Source: Gelria sp. (GTDB lineage Bacteria > Bacillota > Syntrophomonadia > Syntrophomonadales > Syntrophomonadaceae). From it: a stretch of 14,641 nt of DNA. The first letter of the stretch is position 1, and every line of letters starts with the position of its first letter. Shown here one piece after another: positions 1 to 7,232 of this stretch. Where the stretch lies: assembly GCA_012839665.1 (NCBI GenBank), contig DUMX01000189.1, forward strand, positions 1 through 14,641, read 5' to 3'. A model generated the notes under the pieces. That model was not told where the DNA came from and did not search any database. It saw only the letters and a program-made list of their open reading frames with translations. A program made the position numbers and the translations under genes.

Positions 1-37
1 CCGCCATTGGTGCTTTACCGCCTCTTCCCCCTAGGTT

Positions 38-79
38 ACCCGTAGGGTGTATTCAACGATAATTCTTAATAATTAATTC
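38..79 (-). repeat. Dispersed intergenic repeat, copy 1 (inverted relative to copy 2)
   Basis: Read on the minus strand, this segment contains AAGAATTATCGTTGAA followed by CACCCTACGGGT. The same two blocks occur on the plus strand at 10987-11017 with a one-base length difference between them. The flanks of the two copies differ, although both are AATTA-rich on the 5' side. The core holds a small ACCC/GGGT inverted repeat. The match over about 30 bases in two unrelated intergenic regions indicates a dispersed element of this genome. No coding capacity or insertion-sequence ends are visible. Confidence 0.6.
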
Positions 80-133
80 AAAAGCACTATCTTTTGACCA
101 CGTATTCACTAATATTCACCTAAATAGGGGTTT

Positions 134-164
134 TTGCAGTAGAATCAGTTATTGGGTTTATAAT
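134..164 (+). promoter_or_regulatory. Candidate sigma-70-type promoter of the hdr-flx operon
   Basis: A perfect TATAAT lies at 159-164, about 35 bases upstream of the hdrC start codon. The best -35 candidate is TTGCAG at 134-139 with a 19-base spacer, which is weak. No operator-like inverted repeat is evident around it. The -10 box is convincing and the -35 is not, so strength and exact start are uncertain. Confidence 0.45.
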
Positions 165-198
165 AAAATGGTAAAGGGTAAGGAAGGGAGCGAAGTTT

Positions 199-771
199 GT
201 GGAAAGTACTGTTAAATTGGAACCTCTAACCGAGAGTGACCAGGCTTTGCTAAATAAAATCGAACAAGAAGCAGGGACTAGTATTAACCTTTGTTACCAG
301 TGTGGGAAATGTTCGGCTGGTTGTCCGGCAGGGTTTGCCATGGACTATACCCCCAGACAGGTTATCAGGATGCTGCAACTGGGTCTAATTAATGAAGCTT
401 TAAGTGCAGAAGGCATATGGATTTGTGCCAGCTGCGAAACCTGTTCGGAACGGTGTCCCCGTGGAGTTGATATTGCTTCGATAATGGATGCCCTGCGGAG
501 AGAAGCTTTGTTCAGGGGCATAGTTAGTGATAAAAAAGTAGCCGTATTTAATGAAGCATTTCTGGCTGGAGTTAGAAATTTTGGCCGAACCTATGAAGCC
601 GGATTGTTACTTACGCATAACCTTAAGACCTGGCAGCCTTTTAAAGACGCTGAACTGGGGTTACCTATGATGAGTCGAGGTAAGGTTCATCTATTTCCGG
701 CTAGAATCAAGGGACGGGGACAGGTGAAGAAAATATTTGAACGGGTTGAGAAAATAAGGGGTGAACAGTAA
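199..771 (+). CDS. hdrC: Heterodisulfide reductase subunit C-like iron-sulfur protein (HdrC)
   Basis: This 190-aa cytoplasmic electron-transfer subunit relays electrons from HdrA to the HdrB active site. Two 4Fe-4S binding sets are visible: Cys32, 35, 38 and 42 (CYQCGKCSAGCP) and Cys76, 79, 82 and 86 (CASCETCSERCP). This is the HdrC signature, at the family's usual length. The start is GTG at 199, preceded by AAGGGAG with an 8-base gap; no ATG is better placed. It is the first gene of the operon, and its TAA directly abuts the hdrB ATG, so the two are probably translationally coupled. Its partners here (flx genes rather than a hydrogenase) suggest electrons come from NAD(P)H. Family and subunit assignment are clear; the physiological disulfide partner is not visible. 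Confidence 0.93.
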   Translation: MESTVKLEPLTESDQALLNKIEQEAGTSINLCYQCGKCSAGCPAGFAMDYTPRQVIRMLQLGLINEALSAEGIWICASCETCSERCPRGVDIASIMDALRREALFRGIVSDKKVAVFNEAFLAGVRNFGRTYEAGLLLTHNLKTWQPFKDAELGLPMMSRGKVHLFPARIKGRGQVKKIFERVEKIRGEQ

Positions 772-1983
772 ATGAAACTGGCCTATTATCCTGGTTGTTC
801 TGCGGAAGGCAGTGCTATCGAATATGACCTTTCCACCAAAAAAACTGCTCAGATGCTGGAGACGGAGCTGCAGGAACTGGATGACTGGAATTGCTGTGGA
901 GCCACATCGGGCCATAGTACTGATATGTTATTAGCCCAATCTCTGCCTGCCCGCAATCTGGCCATTGCCGAGCAAAATGGAAGGGATACCATTTTGGCTC
1001 CTTGTGCAGCCTGTTACAGCCGCTTGCATAGTACCGAACTGGCCGCACGTAAAGATGATGCTTTACGGGAGCAGATACAAGAAGTAATCGATATGGATTT
1101 CAAAGCTCTTACCTCTACTATTTCAGTTCTGGAATGGTTGGATGGTAAGGTTGGTATAGAAAAGATAAAAGCTAAAGTAACCAATCCTCTTAAAGGTATG
1201 AAAGCCGCCTGTTACTATGGTTGTTTACTGGTAAGGCCAGTTGAAATTACTGGTTGTGATGATACTGAAGACCCGCAGAGTATGGATCGGATAGTACGTG
1301 CGTTGGGGGCAGAAACCGTAGATTGGCCTTATAAAGTAGAATGTTGTGGAGCCTCCCTGGCCACTTCCAGGCCGGAAATAGGGGCCAAAATGATTTATGA
1401 TGTAATTGCAAATGCCAAAGCTGCCGGAGCTGACTGTCTGGTTACCGTCTGTCCATTGTGTATGATGAATCTGGACATGCGCCAGGCTGGGGCAGAAAAG
1501 ATGTTTAAAGAAAGACTAAATTTACCGATTTATTATATAACCGAGTTGGTGGCCATAGCCGGCGGTGCCAGTCCGGCAGAGGTTGGTGTAGGCAAACACT
1601 TTGTTGAAGCTATAAGCTATTTGGAGTCTCTCCCCGCTCGGGCAGCGGAAATGGAAGCTGCAGCTCCTAAGAAAGGTAAAAAAGCAGCTAAAGCCAAACC
1701 GGCCGGCGGAACTGATGGAGAAGCTGCTGACAGTGAAGAGGCCGCAGCCTTGCAGAAAAAGATAGATGCCATGATTAAAGGCTTTAATAAAAACCCGGAT
1801 AAAATGGCAGCCCGTTTGATAGAAGACGAGGAAAGGGCACAAGTATTGGCTGAGATAATAACTGCAGATGAAAAGAAAACCGCCCGACTGGCTGAATTTA
1901 TGATTACCGACAGGGAGAAAGCTGTTAAAGCCGCTGAGGCCTTTGTTACCGGAGAGCTTAAGAAGAGAGAGAAAGAGAAGTAA
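772..1983 (+). CDS. hdrB: Heterodisulfide reductase subunit B-like protein (HdrB) with C-terminal repeat tail
   Basis: This is the disulfide-reducing subunit. It has two CCG domains, which in methanogen HdrB bind noncubane 4Fe-4S clusters. The first set is Cys9, Cys41-42 (WNCCGA), Cys78 and Cys81. The second is Cys147, Cys151, Cys191-192 (VECCGA), Cys227 and Cys230. All expected cysteines are present. The core ends near residue 290, the normal family size, but the protein runs to 403 aa. Residues 295-325 form an Ala/Lys/Gly-rich linker. Residues 345-400 are four consecutive 14-residue units (see findings), probably helical and highly charged. The gene starts immediately after the hdrC stop. 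HdrB's usual partner is CoM-S-S-CoB in methanogens or DsrC in sulfate reducers; here the substrate is unknown. The tail could be a docking module, which is inference. Confidence 0.92.
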   Translation: MKLAYYPGCSAEGSAIEYDLSTKKTAQMLETELQELDDWNCCGATSGHSTDMLLAQSLPARNLAIAEQNGRDTILAPCAACYSRLHSTELAARKDDALREQIQEVIDMDFKALTSTISVLEWLDGKVGIEKIKAKVTNPLKGMKAACYYGCLLVRPVEITGCDDTEDPQSMDRIVRALGAETVDWPYKVECCGASLATSRPEIGAKMIYDVIANAKAAGADCLVTVCPLCMMNLDMRQAGAEKMFKERLNLPIYYITELVAIAGGASPAEVGVGKHFVEAISYLESLPARAAEMEAAAPKKGKKAAKAKPAGGTDGEAADSEEAAALQKKIDAMIKGFNKNPDKMAARLIEDEERAQVLAEIITADEKKTARLAEFMITDREKAVKAAEAFVTGELKKREKEK

Positions 1984-2014
1984 GAATTATCTTATTTAAG
2001 GAGGGAGAAGGAAG

Positions 2015-4000
2015 ATGAGCAAACGGGTGGGGGTATTCGTATGTGAATGCGGAACTAATATAGCTTCCGTAGTAGATACGGCCCGGGTTGCCGAGGAAGC
2101 TAGCAAATTCCCCGGAGTTGCATTTGCAACCACTTATAAATATATGTGCTCTGATCCCGGGCAGGAACTAATCAGGAAGTCCATTGAAGAACAAAAGCTG
2201 GAACAGGTAGTAGTTGCATCCTGCTCGCCCCGCATGCACGAAAACACCTTTCGCAGAGCGGTGGAAGCGGGGGGCATTAACCCTTATTTATTTGAAATGG
2301 TTAACATCCGGGAACAGGATTCCTGGGTACATCCAAACCGGGAACAGGCTACTCGCAAGGCTATAGACCTGGTTAGAGCAGGAGTTAGTAAAGTTTTACG
2401 TAATCAGCCCCTTGAGATTTCCACTATCCCCGTTACCAGGAATGCTCTGGTAATAGGGGGAGGCATAGCCGGAATGCAGGCTGCTCTGGATATTGCTGAA
2501 GGTGGCTATCAGGTAATACTGGTAGAAAGGGAGGCCAGCATTGGAGGCAAAATGACCCAGCTGGATAAGACCTTTCCTACCATGGACTGTGCCGCTTGAA
2601 TAGGCACCCCCAAGATGGTTGCTGTGGCGCAGCATCCTAACATTGAACTTATAACCTATGCTGAAGTAACTGAGGTTAGCGGTTACATCGGCAATTTTAA
2701 TGTAACTATTAAGAAAAAACCTAAGTATGTAGATTGGGACCTGTGTACTGGTTGTGGTACCTGTATAGAAAAATGCCCTACTAAAAAGATTAAAGACGAG
2801 TTCGAACTGGGGCTGGGGCTCAGGACCTCAATCCATATGGTTTATCCCCAGGCTGTACCGGGGAAACCCTTTATAGACGCAGAAAATTGCACCAAATTGA
2901 CCAAAGGTAAGTGTGGCGTATGTGAGAAACTATGTCCTACCAAGGCCATTAAGTTTGACGATAAGGAAGAGTATGTAAATAGAGAAGTAGGAGCCATAGT
3001 GATGGCTACTGGTTATGACCTGTTTAACTGGGAAGAAGCTTACGGGGAATACGGATATGGTAAATACCCGGACGTAATTAGCGGCTTACATTTTGAACGA
3101 CTGGTAAGTGCCGGGGGACCTACCGGAGGTGTAATTAAACGGCCTTCGGATGGCAAGGAGCCCAAAAGCGTGGCTTTTATTAAATGCGTAGGCTCTCGGG
3201 ATGACACCAAGGGTAAAAGTTACTGTTCCCGGGCCTGCTGTATGTACACCGCCAAACATGCTTATCAGGTAAAAGATAAAATACCGGATAGTGAAGCTTA
3301 TGTATTTTATATGGATGTGCGTACTGCCGGAAAGAACTACGAGGAATTTTACCAGCGGGCCTTAAATGCCGGGGCTCGATATATCAGGGGGCGGGTAAGT
3401 AAAATCTATCCCCGCGGCGACCGATTGGTGTTAAAATCAGAAGACAGCCTTCTGGGCCGTCCGGTGGAAGTGGAAGCTGATATGGTAGTACTGGCTACGG
3501 CTATGGTTCCTGCTGCCGGGTCGGACGAGCTGGCTCGAACTGTAGGTTTCTCCATAGATAAGGACGGTTTCTTCCAGGAAGCTCATCCCAAACTACAACC
3601 GGTGGAGACTTTTGCCGCCGGGGTATTTCTGGCTGGAGCCTGTCAGGGACCTAAAGATATTCCGGACACAGTAGCTCAGGCCAGTGGAGCTGCAGCCAAG
3701 GTTTTAGGACTCCTGTCCAAGACTGAATTGGCTACTGAGCCTATGGTATCTGAAGTTGATATAGATAAATGTTCCGGTTGCGGACTTTGTGTTCCTATTT
3801 GTCCGTATAATGCTATTACTCTGGAGGAAATTCAGGAGCGGGGTTATCATGGGCCGATTAAACGTCACGTAGCCCAGGTTAACAGCAGCCTTTGTCAGGG
3901 ATGTGGAGCTTGTGTTCCTGCCTGTCGGACTGCGGCCCTCAATACCAAAGGCTTTACCGATGAACAACTGGTAGCGGAGGTGGATGCTTTATGTCTATAG
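2015..4000 (+). CDS. hdrA: Selenocysteine-containing heterodisulfide reductase subunit A (HdrA), 661 aa with Sec195
   Basis: HdrA is the flavin-based electron-bifurcating subunit. The gene must be read through the in-frame TGA at 2597-2599. The downstream frame continues without a break, and the joint reads DCAA-U-IGTPKM, matching the DCxxCxxTPKM motif where other HdrA proteins have Cys. Order of elements: N-terminal HdrA domain (Cys10, 12, 45, 70); FAD-binding GGGIAG at 148-153; Sec195; inserted ferredoxin domain (Cys244, 247, 250, 254 and 292, 300, 303, 307); the HdrA motif CVGSRD...YCSRACC at 391-409; and a C-terminal two-cluster ferredoxin domain (Cys586, 589, 592, 596 and 627, 630, 633, 637). 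In HdrA structures the residue in the Sec195 region helps ligate a 4Fe-4S cluster near FAD (from memory). The RBS is AAGGAGGGAG upstream of ATG 2015. It overlaps the next gene by 10 bases. An automatic caller would split it into 194-aa and 461-aa pieces. Confidence 0.93.
2597..2599 (+). other. UGA selenocysteine codon of hdrA (Sec195)
   Basis: The TGA is in frame between two halves of one HdrA sequence. It falls exactly at the family Cys position in the DCxxCxxTPKM motif. No frameshift is needed to join the halves, and no ribosome binding site precedes the internal ATG at 2615. A stem-loop follows at the right distance. Confidence 0.9.
2617..2637 (+). promoter_or_regulatory. Putative bacterial SECIS element of hdrA
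   Basis: GGTTGCTG at 2617-2624 pairs with CAGCATCC at 2630-2637 (seven pairs with one T-T mismatch), closing a five-base loop TGGCG. The loop begins 26 bases after the UGA and has G in its second position. This fits the general bacterial SECIS rule of an apical loop roughly 16-37 bases downstream with an early G. A competing small hairpin (GTGCC 2589-2593 with GGCAC 2603-2607) would place the UGA in its loop. The fold was done by eye. Confidence 0.65.
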
Positions 4001-4422
4001 AAAAAACGGGCTGGCAGCCTCGGGTAATTGTTTTTGCCTGTAATTGGTGTACCTATGCGGCGGCTGATCTGGCTGGTTTAAACCATTTAGAATACCCGGC
4101 CGATGTCAGGATTATCCGCACACCTTGCTCGGGACGCATGGACCCTATGCTGGTACTGCGGGCTTTTAACCGGGGAGCTGATGGAGTACTATTATCCGGG
4201 TGACACCCGGGTGAATGCCACTATGGTAGTGGCAATTACTATAACCGCCGCCGCCACACGATTATGAAAAGTCTCCTGGAGTATATCGGAGTGGAGTCGG
4301 AGAGGTACCAGACCGCCTGGATATCCGGTGCGGAAGGGGGAAAATTTCAGCAGACCATGCAGAAATTGGTCGCAGATGTTAAGGGTTTGGGACCAAACAG
4401 AAAGCTGAGGGATGCCAGATGA
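3991..4422 (+). CDS. flxD: Selenocysteine-containing MvhD/FlxD-type 2Fe-2S electron-transfer protein, 143 aa with Sec71
   Basis: This MvhD-family subunit connects an electron-donating module to HdrA. Reading through the in-frame TGA at 4201-4203 gives a complete 143-aa protein. Conserved residues are Cys17 and Cys20 (FACNWC), Cys46 (TPCSGR), Sec71 and Cys76 in SG-U-HPGECHY, and the following GNYYNRRR stretch. Family members have Cys at the Sec71 position; the 2Fe-2S cluster is bound by such residues. The start ATG overlaps the hdrA end by 10 bases, with GGAGGTGG upstream. The stop shares ATGA with the flxC start. Without a [NiFe] hydrogenase nearby, the donor is probably FlxABC, hence FlxD rather than MvhD. 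Conventional annotation would stop at 70 aa and leave the conserved C-terminal half uncalled. Confidence 0.92.
4201..4203 (+). other. UGA selenocysteine codon of flxD (Sec71)
   Basis: The TGA sits in frame between LLSG and HPGECHY. This is the invariant motif in which relatives have GC(H)xGxCHY. The remainder of the conserved domain follows in the same frame for 72 codons. A perfect stem-loop lies 12 bases downstream. Confidence 0.92.
4216..4234 (+). promoter_or_regulatory. SECIS element of flxD: perfect 8-bp hairpin
   Basis: TGCCACTA (4216-4223) and TAGTGGCA (4227-4234) are exact reverse complements around the loop TGG. The loop starts 21 bases after the UGA and carries two Gs, matching the bacterial SECIS pattern. 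The stem extends by two pairs beyond one A-A mismatch. The hairpin lies wholly inside coding sequence for the conserved ECHYGSGNY residues, so the pairing was kept under amino-acid constraint. Confidence 0.8.
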
Positions 4423-5324
4423 AGGATATAACCTTAAAAATCAGAGAAATTGCTGCCCGGCTTCTGCAAAGCGGTCAGGTAGATATATTTATGGGTTGGG
4501 AAAAAGGCCAGGAGGAATACCAGACCAGACCCTTTTTTGCCCGTCAGGAAGAAGATGTAGAGAAGCTAATTTTTAATGAATATTCTATTCACAACCTGTC
4601 CAATGATTTACTTAAATATCGGGACGGACAGGAAAAAATAGGAATAGTAGTCAAGGGGTGTGACTCCCGCGGAATAATTAGATTAATACAGGATAAGCAG
4701 ATTGAGCGGGAGCGTTTATATATTGTAGGGGTTGCTTGCCCGGGAATGAAAGACCCGTTGCAGGCTGTAAAAGATAATTCCGGGTTTTTCCCCACTGCTG
4801 CCAGTGCCGGACTGGCCAAGAAATGTGGCGATTGCATAGAGCCTAATCCGGTTATTTATGATGAATTAATCGGTGATAAACAATCCCCGCGGGCAGGGGA
4901 GGAGCGCTTCAAGCTGGTTAAGGATATTGAAGACATGAGTGTTGACCAGCGTTATCAATTTTTTGAAGATATATTTTCCCGTTGCATTCGCTGTTATGCT
5001 TGTCGCCAGGTTTGTGTAGCCTGTAACTGCCGCACCTGTATATTTGATGAGATGAAACCCCAGTGGGTAGGACGGGAAACTAGTATCAGTGACAATTTTA
5101 TGTACCACCTGGTAAGGGCCTCACATATGGCCGGGCGCTGTATTGAGTGTGGCGAATGTGAAAGGGTATGTCCGGTAAACATTCCCTTGATGCTGATAAA
5201 CCAGAAATTAATAAAAGATGTAAATGCTTTCTTTGGGCCTTATGAAGCCGGTATAGGTTATGTAGAAGGGGTCAAGCCACCCTTAAGTTCCTACCAGGAA
5301 AACGACCCGGATGATTTCTTATAG
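4419..5324 (+). CDS. flxC: FlxC-like 4Fe-4S dicluster electron-transfer subunit
   Basis: This 301-aa iron-sulfur protein belongs to the NAD(P)H-dehydrogenase module feeding HdrA. Residues 1-160 resemble the N-terminal region of FrhB/FdhB-type beta subunits, with VVKGCDSRG at 78-85, GVACPG at 104-109 and CGDC at 136-139. A dense cysteine region follows: Cys189, 192, 195 and 199, then Cys202, 204 and 207. A second set lies at Cys241, 244, 247 and 251 (CIECGECERVCP). GAGGG at 4407-4411 precedes the ATG, which overlaps the flxD stop by 4 bases, indicating translational coupling. The extra cysteines after the first set (CVACNCRTC) could bind more than the two standard clusters. The FlxC label is by operon position and architecture; FlxB/FlxC naming could be swapped. 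Confidence 0.8.
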   Translation: MKDITLKIREIAARLLQSGQVDIFMGWEKGQEEYQTRPFFARQEEDVEKLIFNEYSIHNLSNDLLKYRDGQEKIGIVVKGCDSRGIIRLIQDKQIERERLYIVGVACPGMKDPLQAVKDNSGFFPTAASAGLAKKCGDCIEPNPVIYDELIGDKQSPRAGEERFKLVKDIEDMSVDQRYQFFEDIFSRCIRCYACRQVCVACNCRTCIFDEMKPQWVGRETSISDNFMYHLVRASHMAGRCIECGECERVCPVNIPLMLINQKLIKDVNAFFGPYEAGIGYVEGVKPPLSSYQENDPDDFL

Positions 5325-5338
5325 GGGGTGAAGATTAA

Positions 5339-6361
5339 ATGCAGATATTAAGTAAATCTAAGTTAGAAGAAGCCTTAAACCAATTGGGCAAAAACGCTGA
5401 ACTCTTTGTACCCCTGGCCCGGGGCGAAGAAAGTGGCTTTTACCCCTGGAGCAGCTATCAGGCGGGTAGTGACCGTTTGATGCTGGATGCTTTAAATGTT
5501 TTATTGCCACCCAAAAGCGTGGTATTTCCGCAGACCGAGAGAATGTATAGCTTTACCAGCACTGGTCCTGCGGTAGAGATAAAGGAAACTTTTGAAAGTC
5601 CCCAGCCCAGAATTATATTTGGCCTGCGCGCCTGTGATGCTGCAGCTATAGCCTGTTTTGATGATGTTTTTCTTACTATGGGTTTTATAGACAGCTTCTA
5701 CCAGGCCAGAAGAGATAATACTACCATAGTGGCCCATGCCTGTTACGAACCGGGAGCTAATTGTTTCTGTGAAGCTATGGGGGTTGACCCTACTGAACCG
5801 GTAAATGCGGATGTTATTATCCGGGATGCCGGGGAGGTTTATATTTGGGAAAGTAAAAGCAGTAAAGGTGAAAAATTAACTGCTGCTCTGGGTTCATTAT
5901 TAGAAAATAAAGAGGCAGCAGCACCCGGGCTTAAACCCTTTCAACAGCAGGCAAACTACGAAGGAGTGGCAGAAAAACTTAAAGGTATGTTTGAGGACCC
6001 TATTTGGGAACAACTGGCTGCAACCTGTCAGACCTGTGGTATTTGTACTTACGTTTGCCCTTCCTGTTATTGCTTTGATATTCAGGTAAAATCGTGGGGG
6101 GAAGAAGGCTATCGTTTTCGTTGCTATGATTCCTGCATGTATTCGGAGTATACCCAGATGGCGGGAGGTCACAACCCGCGCGGTAACGAACGGGAACGTT
6201 TTCGCAACCGTTTCCTGCATAAACTGCAATTCTTCTCGGAGAGATACGGTAAACCCCTTTGTACCGGCTGTGGCCGCTGTATAGTAGCCTGTCCGGCAGG
6301 GATTAACATTGTTGAGATTATAAATAATATTAAGGAGGCGGATACCAGTGTCAGAGCATAA
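5339..6361 (+). CDS. flxB: FlxB-like (AsrA/HydB-type) 4Fe-4S dicluster subunit
   Basis: This 340-aa protein has the architecture of the beta subunit of sulfhydrogenase and anaerobic sulfite reductase A. A cysteine-containing N-terminal domain (FGLRACDAAAI at 94-104; Cys135, 142, 144) precedes two 4Fe-4S motifs. These are Cys230, 233, 236 and 240 (CQTCGICTYVCP) with CYC just after, and Cys308, 311, 314 and 318 (CTGCGRCIVACP). It probably carries electrons between FlxA and FlxC/FlxD in the cytoplasm. A good AGGGGGTG site lies before ATG 5339, 14 bases after the flxC stop. Its end overlaps the flxA start by 14 bases, so it is always co-translated with its AsrB-like partner. Confidence 0.85.
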   Translation: MQILSKSKLEEALNQLGKNAELFVPLARGEESGFYPWSSYQAGSDRLMLDALNVLLPPKSVVFPQTERMYSFTSTGPAVEIKETFESPQPRIIFGLRACDAAAIACFDDVFLTMGFIDSFYQARRDNTTIVAHACYEPGANCFCEAMGVDPTEPVNADVIIRDAGEVYIWESKSSKGEKLTAALGSLLENKEAAAPGLKPFQQQANYEGVAEKLKGMFEDPIWEQLAATCQTCGICTYVCPSCYCFDIQVKSWGEEGYRFRCYDSCMYSEYTQMAGGHNPRGNERERFRNRFLHKLQFFSERYGKPLCTGCGRCIVACPAGINIVEIINNIKEADTSVRA

Positions 6362-7190
6362 ATGTAACTGTGAAAACCCACTGGTTCCGGGAATAGTAGA
6401 AGTTATAGACATCAAAGATGAAACCCCGGATGTGAAAAGCTTTTTTGTACGCGGTATTGGCGGGGGAGTACCCTTTGATGTTATGCCCGGACAACTGGGT
6501 ATGGTGTCCCTCCTACCGGTAGGTGAAGGCATGTATTCCGTTTCCTGGCAGGAAGAACAGGAATACCTGCATTTTGCTATTAAAAGAGTGGGGTTAATGA
6601 CTAATGAAATGCACCGGATAGAAGTAGGCCAGCAACTGGGAGTTCGGGGTCCTTATGGCAATGGTTTCCCGGTAGAGGAATGTAAAGGCAAGGATATGCT
6701 CTTTATTGCTGGTGGTATTGGGTTAGCACCTTTGCGCTCTTTTATTAAATACTGTTTTAAACATCGCCAGGATTATGGCAAAATTCAGATAATATACGGC
6801 AGTCGCAGCTATGCTGACCTGTGTTTCAAGGATGAGCTGTTCGAAGAATGGCCGCAGGAAAAGGATACTGAAGTTTATATCACCATTGATAACCCGGAGG
6901 AAGGCTGGGATGGGCATGTAGGATTTGTTCCGGCTTACCTGGAGGAAATTAACCCCGCTGCTGAGGGTAAGATAGCTGTGGTCTGCGGACCGCCGGTAAT
7001 GATTAAATTTGTCCTGGAATCCCTGGAAAAGATGGGATATACCGATGAACAGGTAATCAGCACTTTGGAAATGCGCATGAAATGCGGGATTGGCAAATGC
7101 GGTCGCTGTAATGTAGGTAGCGAGTACATTTGCCTGGATGGTCCGGTCTTTACCCTGGCTCAACTAAAACAATTACCGCCGGAGTGGTAA
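6348..7190 (+). CDS. flxA: FlxA-like NAD(P)H/FAD-binding oxidoreductase subunit
   Basis: This 280-aa protein of the ferredoxin-NADP reductase superfamily (AsrB, HydG, PyrK relatives) is the likely entry point for NAD(P)H electrons. An FAD-binding beta-barrel occupies about 10-105 (YSVSW near 63; GPYGNGF at 101-107). The nucleotide-binding domain carries AGGIGLAPLR at 121-130 and CGPPVM at 213-218. A C-terminal Cys246, 251, 254 and 262 set binds a 2Fe-2S cluster, as in PyrK. The start is GTG at 6348, supported by AAGGAGG at 6332-6338. It is the last gene of the operon and is followed by a strong terminator. NADH versus NADPH cannot be decided by eye. With HdrABC it completes a bifurcating NAD(P)H dehydrogenase. 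Confidence 0.9.
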   Translation: MSEHKCNCENPLVPGIVEVIDIKDETPDVKSFFVRGIGGGVPFDVMPGQLGMVSLLPVGEGMYSVSWQEEQEYLHFAIKRVGLMTNEMHRIEVGQQLGVRGPYGNGFPVEECKGKDMLFIAGGIGLAPLRSFIKYCFKHRQDYGKIQIIYGSRSYADLCFKDELFEEWPQEKDTEVYITIDNPEEGWDGHVGFVPAYLEEINPAAEGKIAVVCGPPVMIKFVLESLEKMGYTDEQVISTLEMRMKCGIGKCGRCNVGSEYICLDGPVFTLAQLKQLPPEW

Positions 7191-7202
7191 AAGTTATTTA
7201 TT

Positions 7203-7232
7203 ACAGGTGCCTGCCATGCAGGCACCTGTTTT
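7203..7232 (+). terminator. Intrinsic terminator after flxA
   Basis: ACAGGTGCCTGC (7203-7214) and GCAGGCACCTGT (7218-7229) form a perfect 12-bp stem with loop CAT, followed by TTTT on the plus strand. It lies 12 bases after the flxA stop and one base before the convergent gene's stop codon. It ends the hdr-flx transcript and may also slow transcription from the other side, although the minus-strand U-run is poorer. Confidence 0.9.

Noticed and set aside
2589..2607. Hairpin GTGCC/GGCAC around the hdrA UGA as the SECIS element
   Set aside because: Bacterial SECIS loops lie downstream of the UGA; this one contains the UGA in its loop. The 2617-2637 hairpin fits the rule better. It may still compete in folding.
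2615..4000. Separate 461-aa gene starting at an internal ATG
   Set aside because: The frame continues unbroken from the upstream 194 codons through TGA. The five codons before this ATG encode the conserved IGTPK, and no ribosome binding site precedes it. It is the C-terminal part of HdrA.
3991..4203. Complete 70-aa protein or truncated pseudogene of MvhD
   Set aside because: The rest of the conserved domain follows in the same frame with intact motifs, up to a stop that overlaps the next start, and a SECIS hairpin follows the TGA. Readthrough explains it better than decay.
5900..6532. 210-codon open frame on the minus strand
   Set aside because: It lies antisense across the well-supported flxB and flxA genes, has no recognisable motif, and is a by-product of codon bias on the coding strand.
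6723..7163. 146-codon open frame on the minus strand
   Set aside because: It is fully antisense to flxA, without a ribosome binding site or family resemblance.
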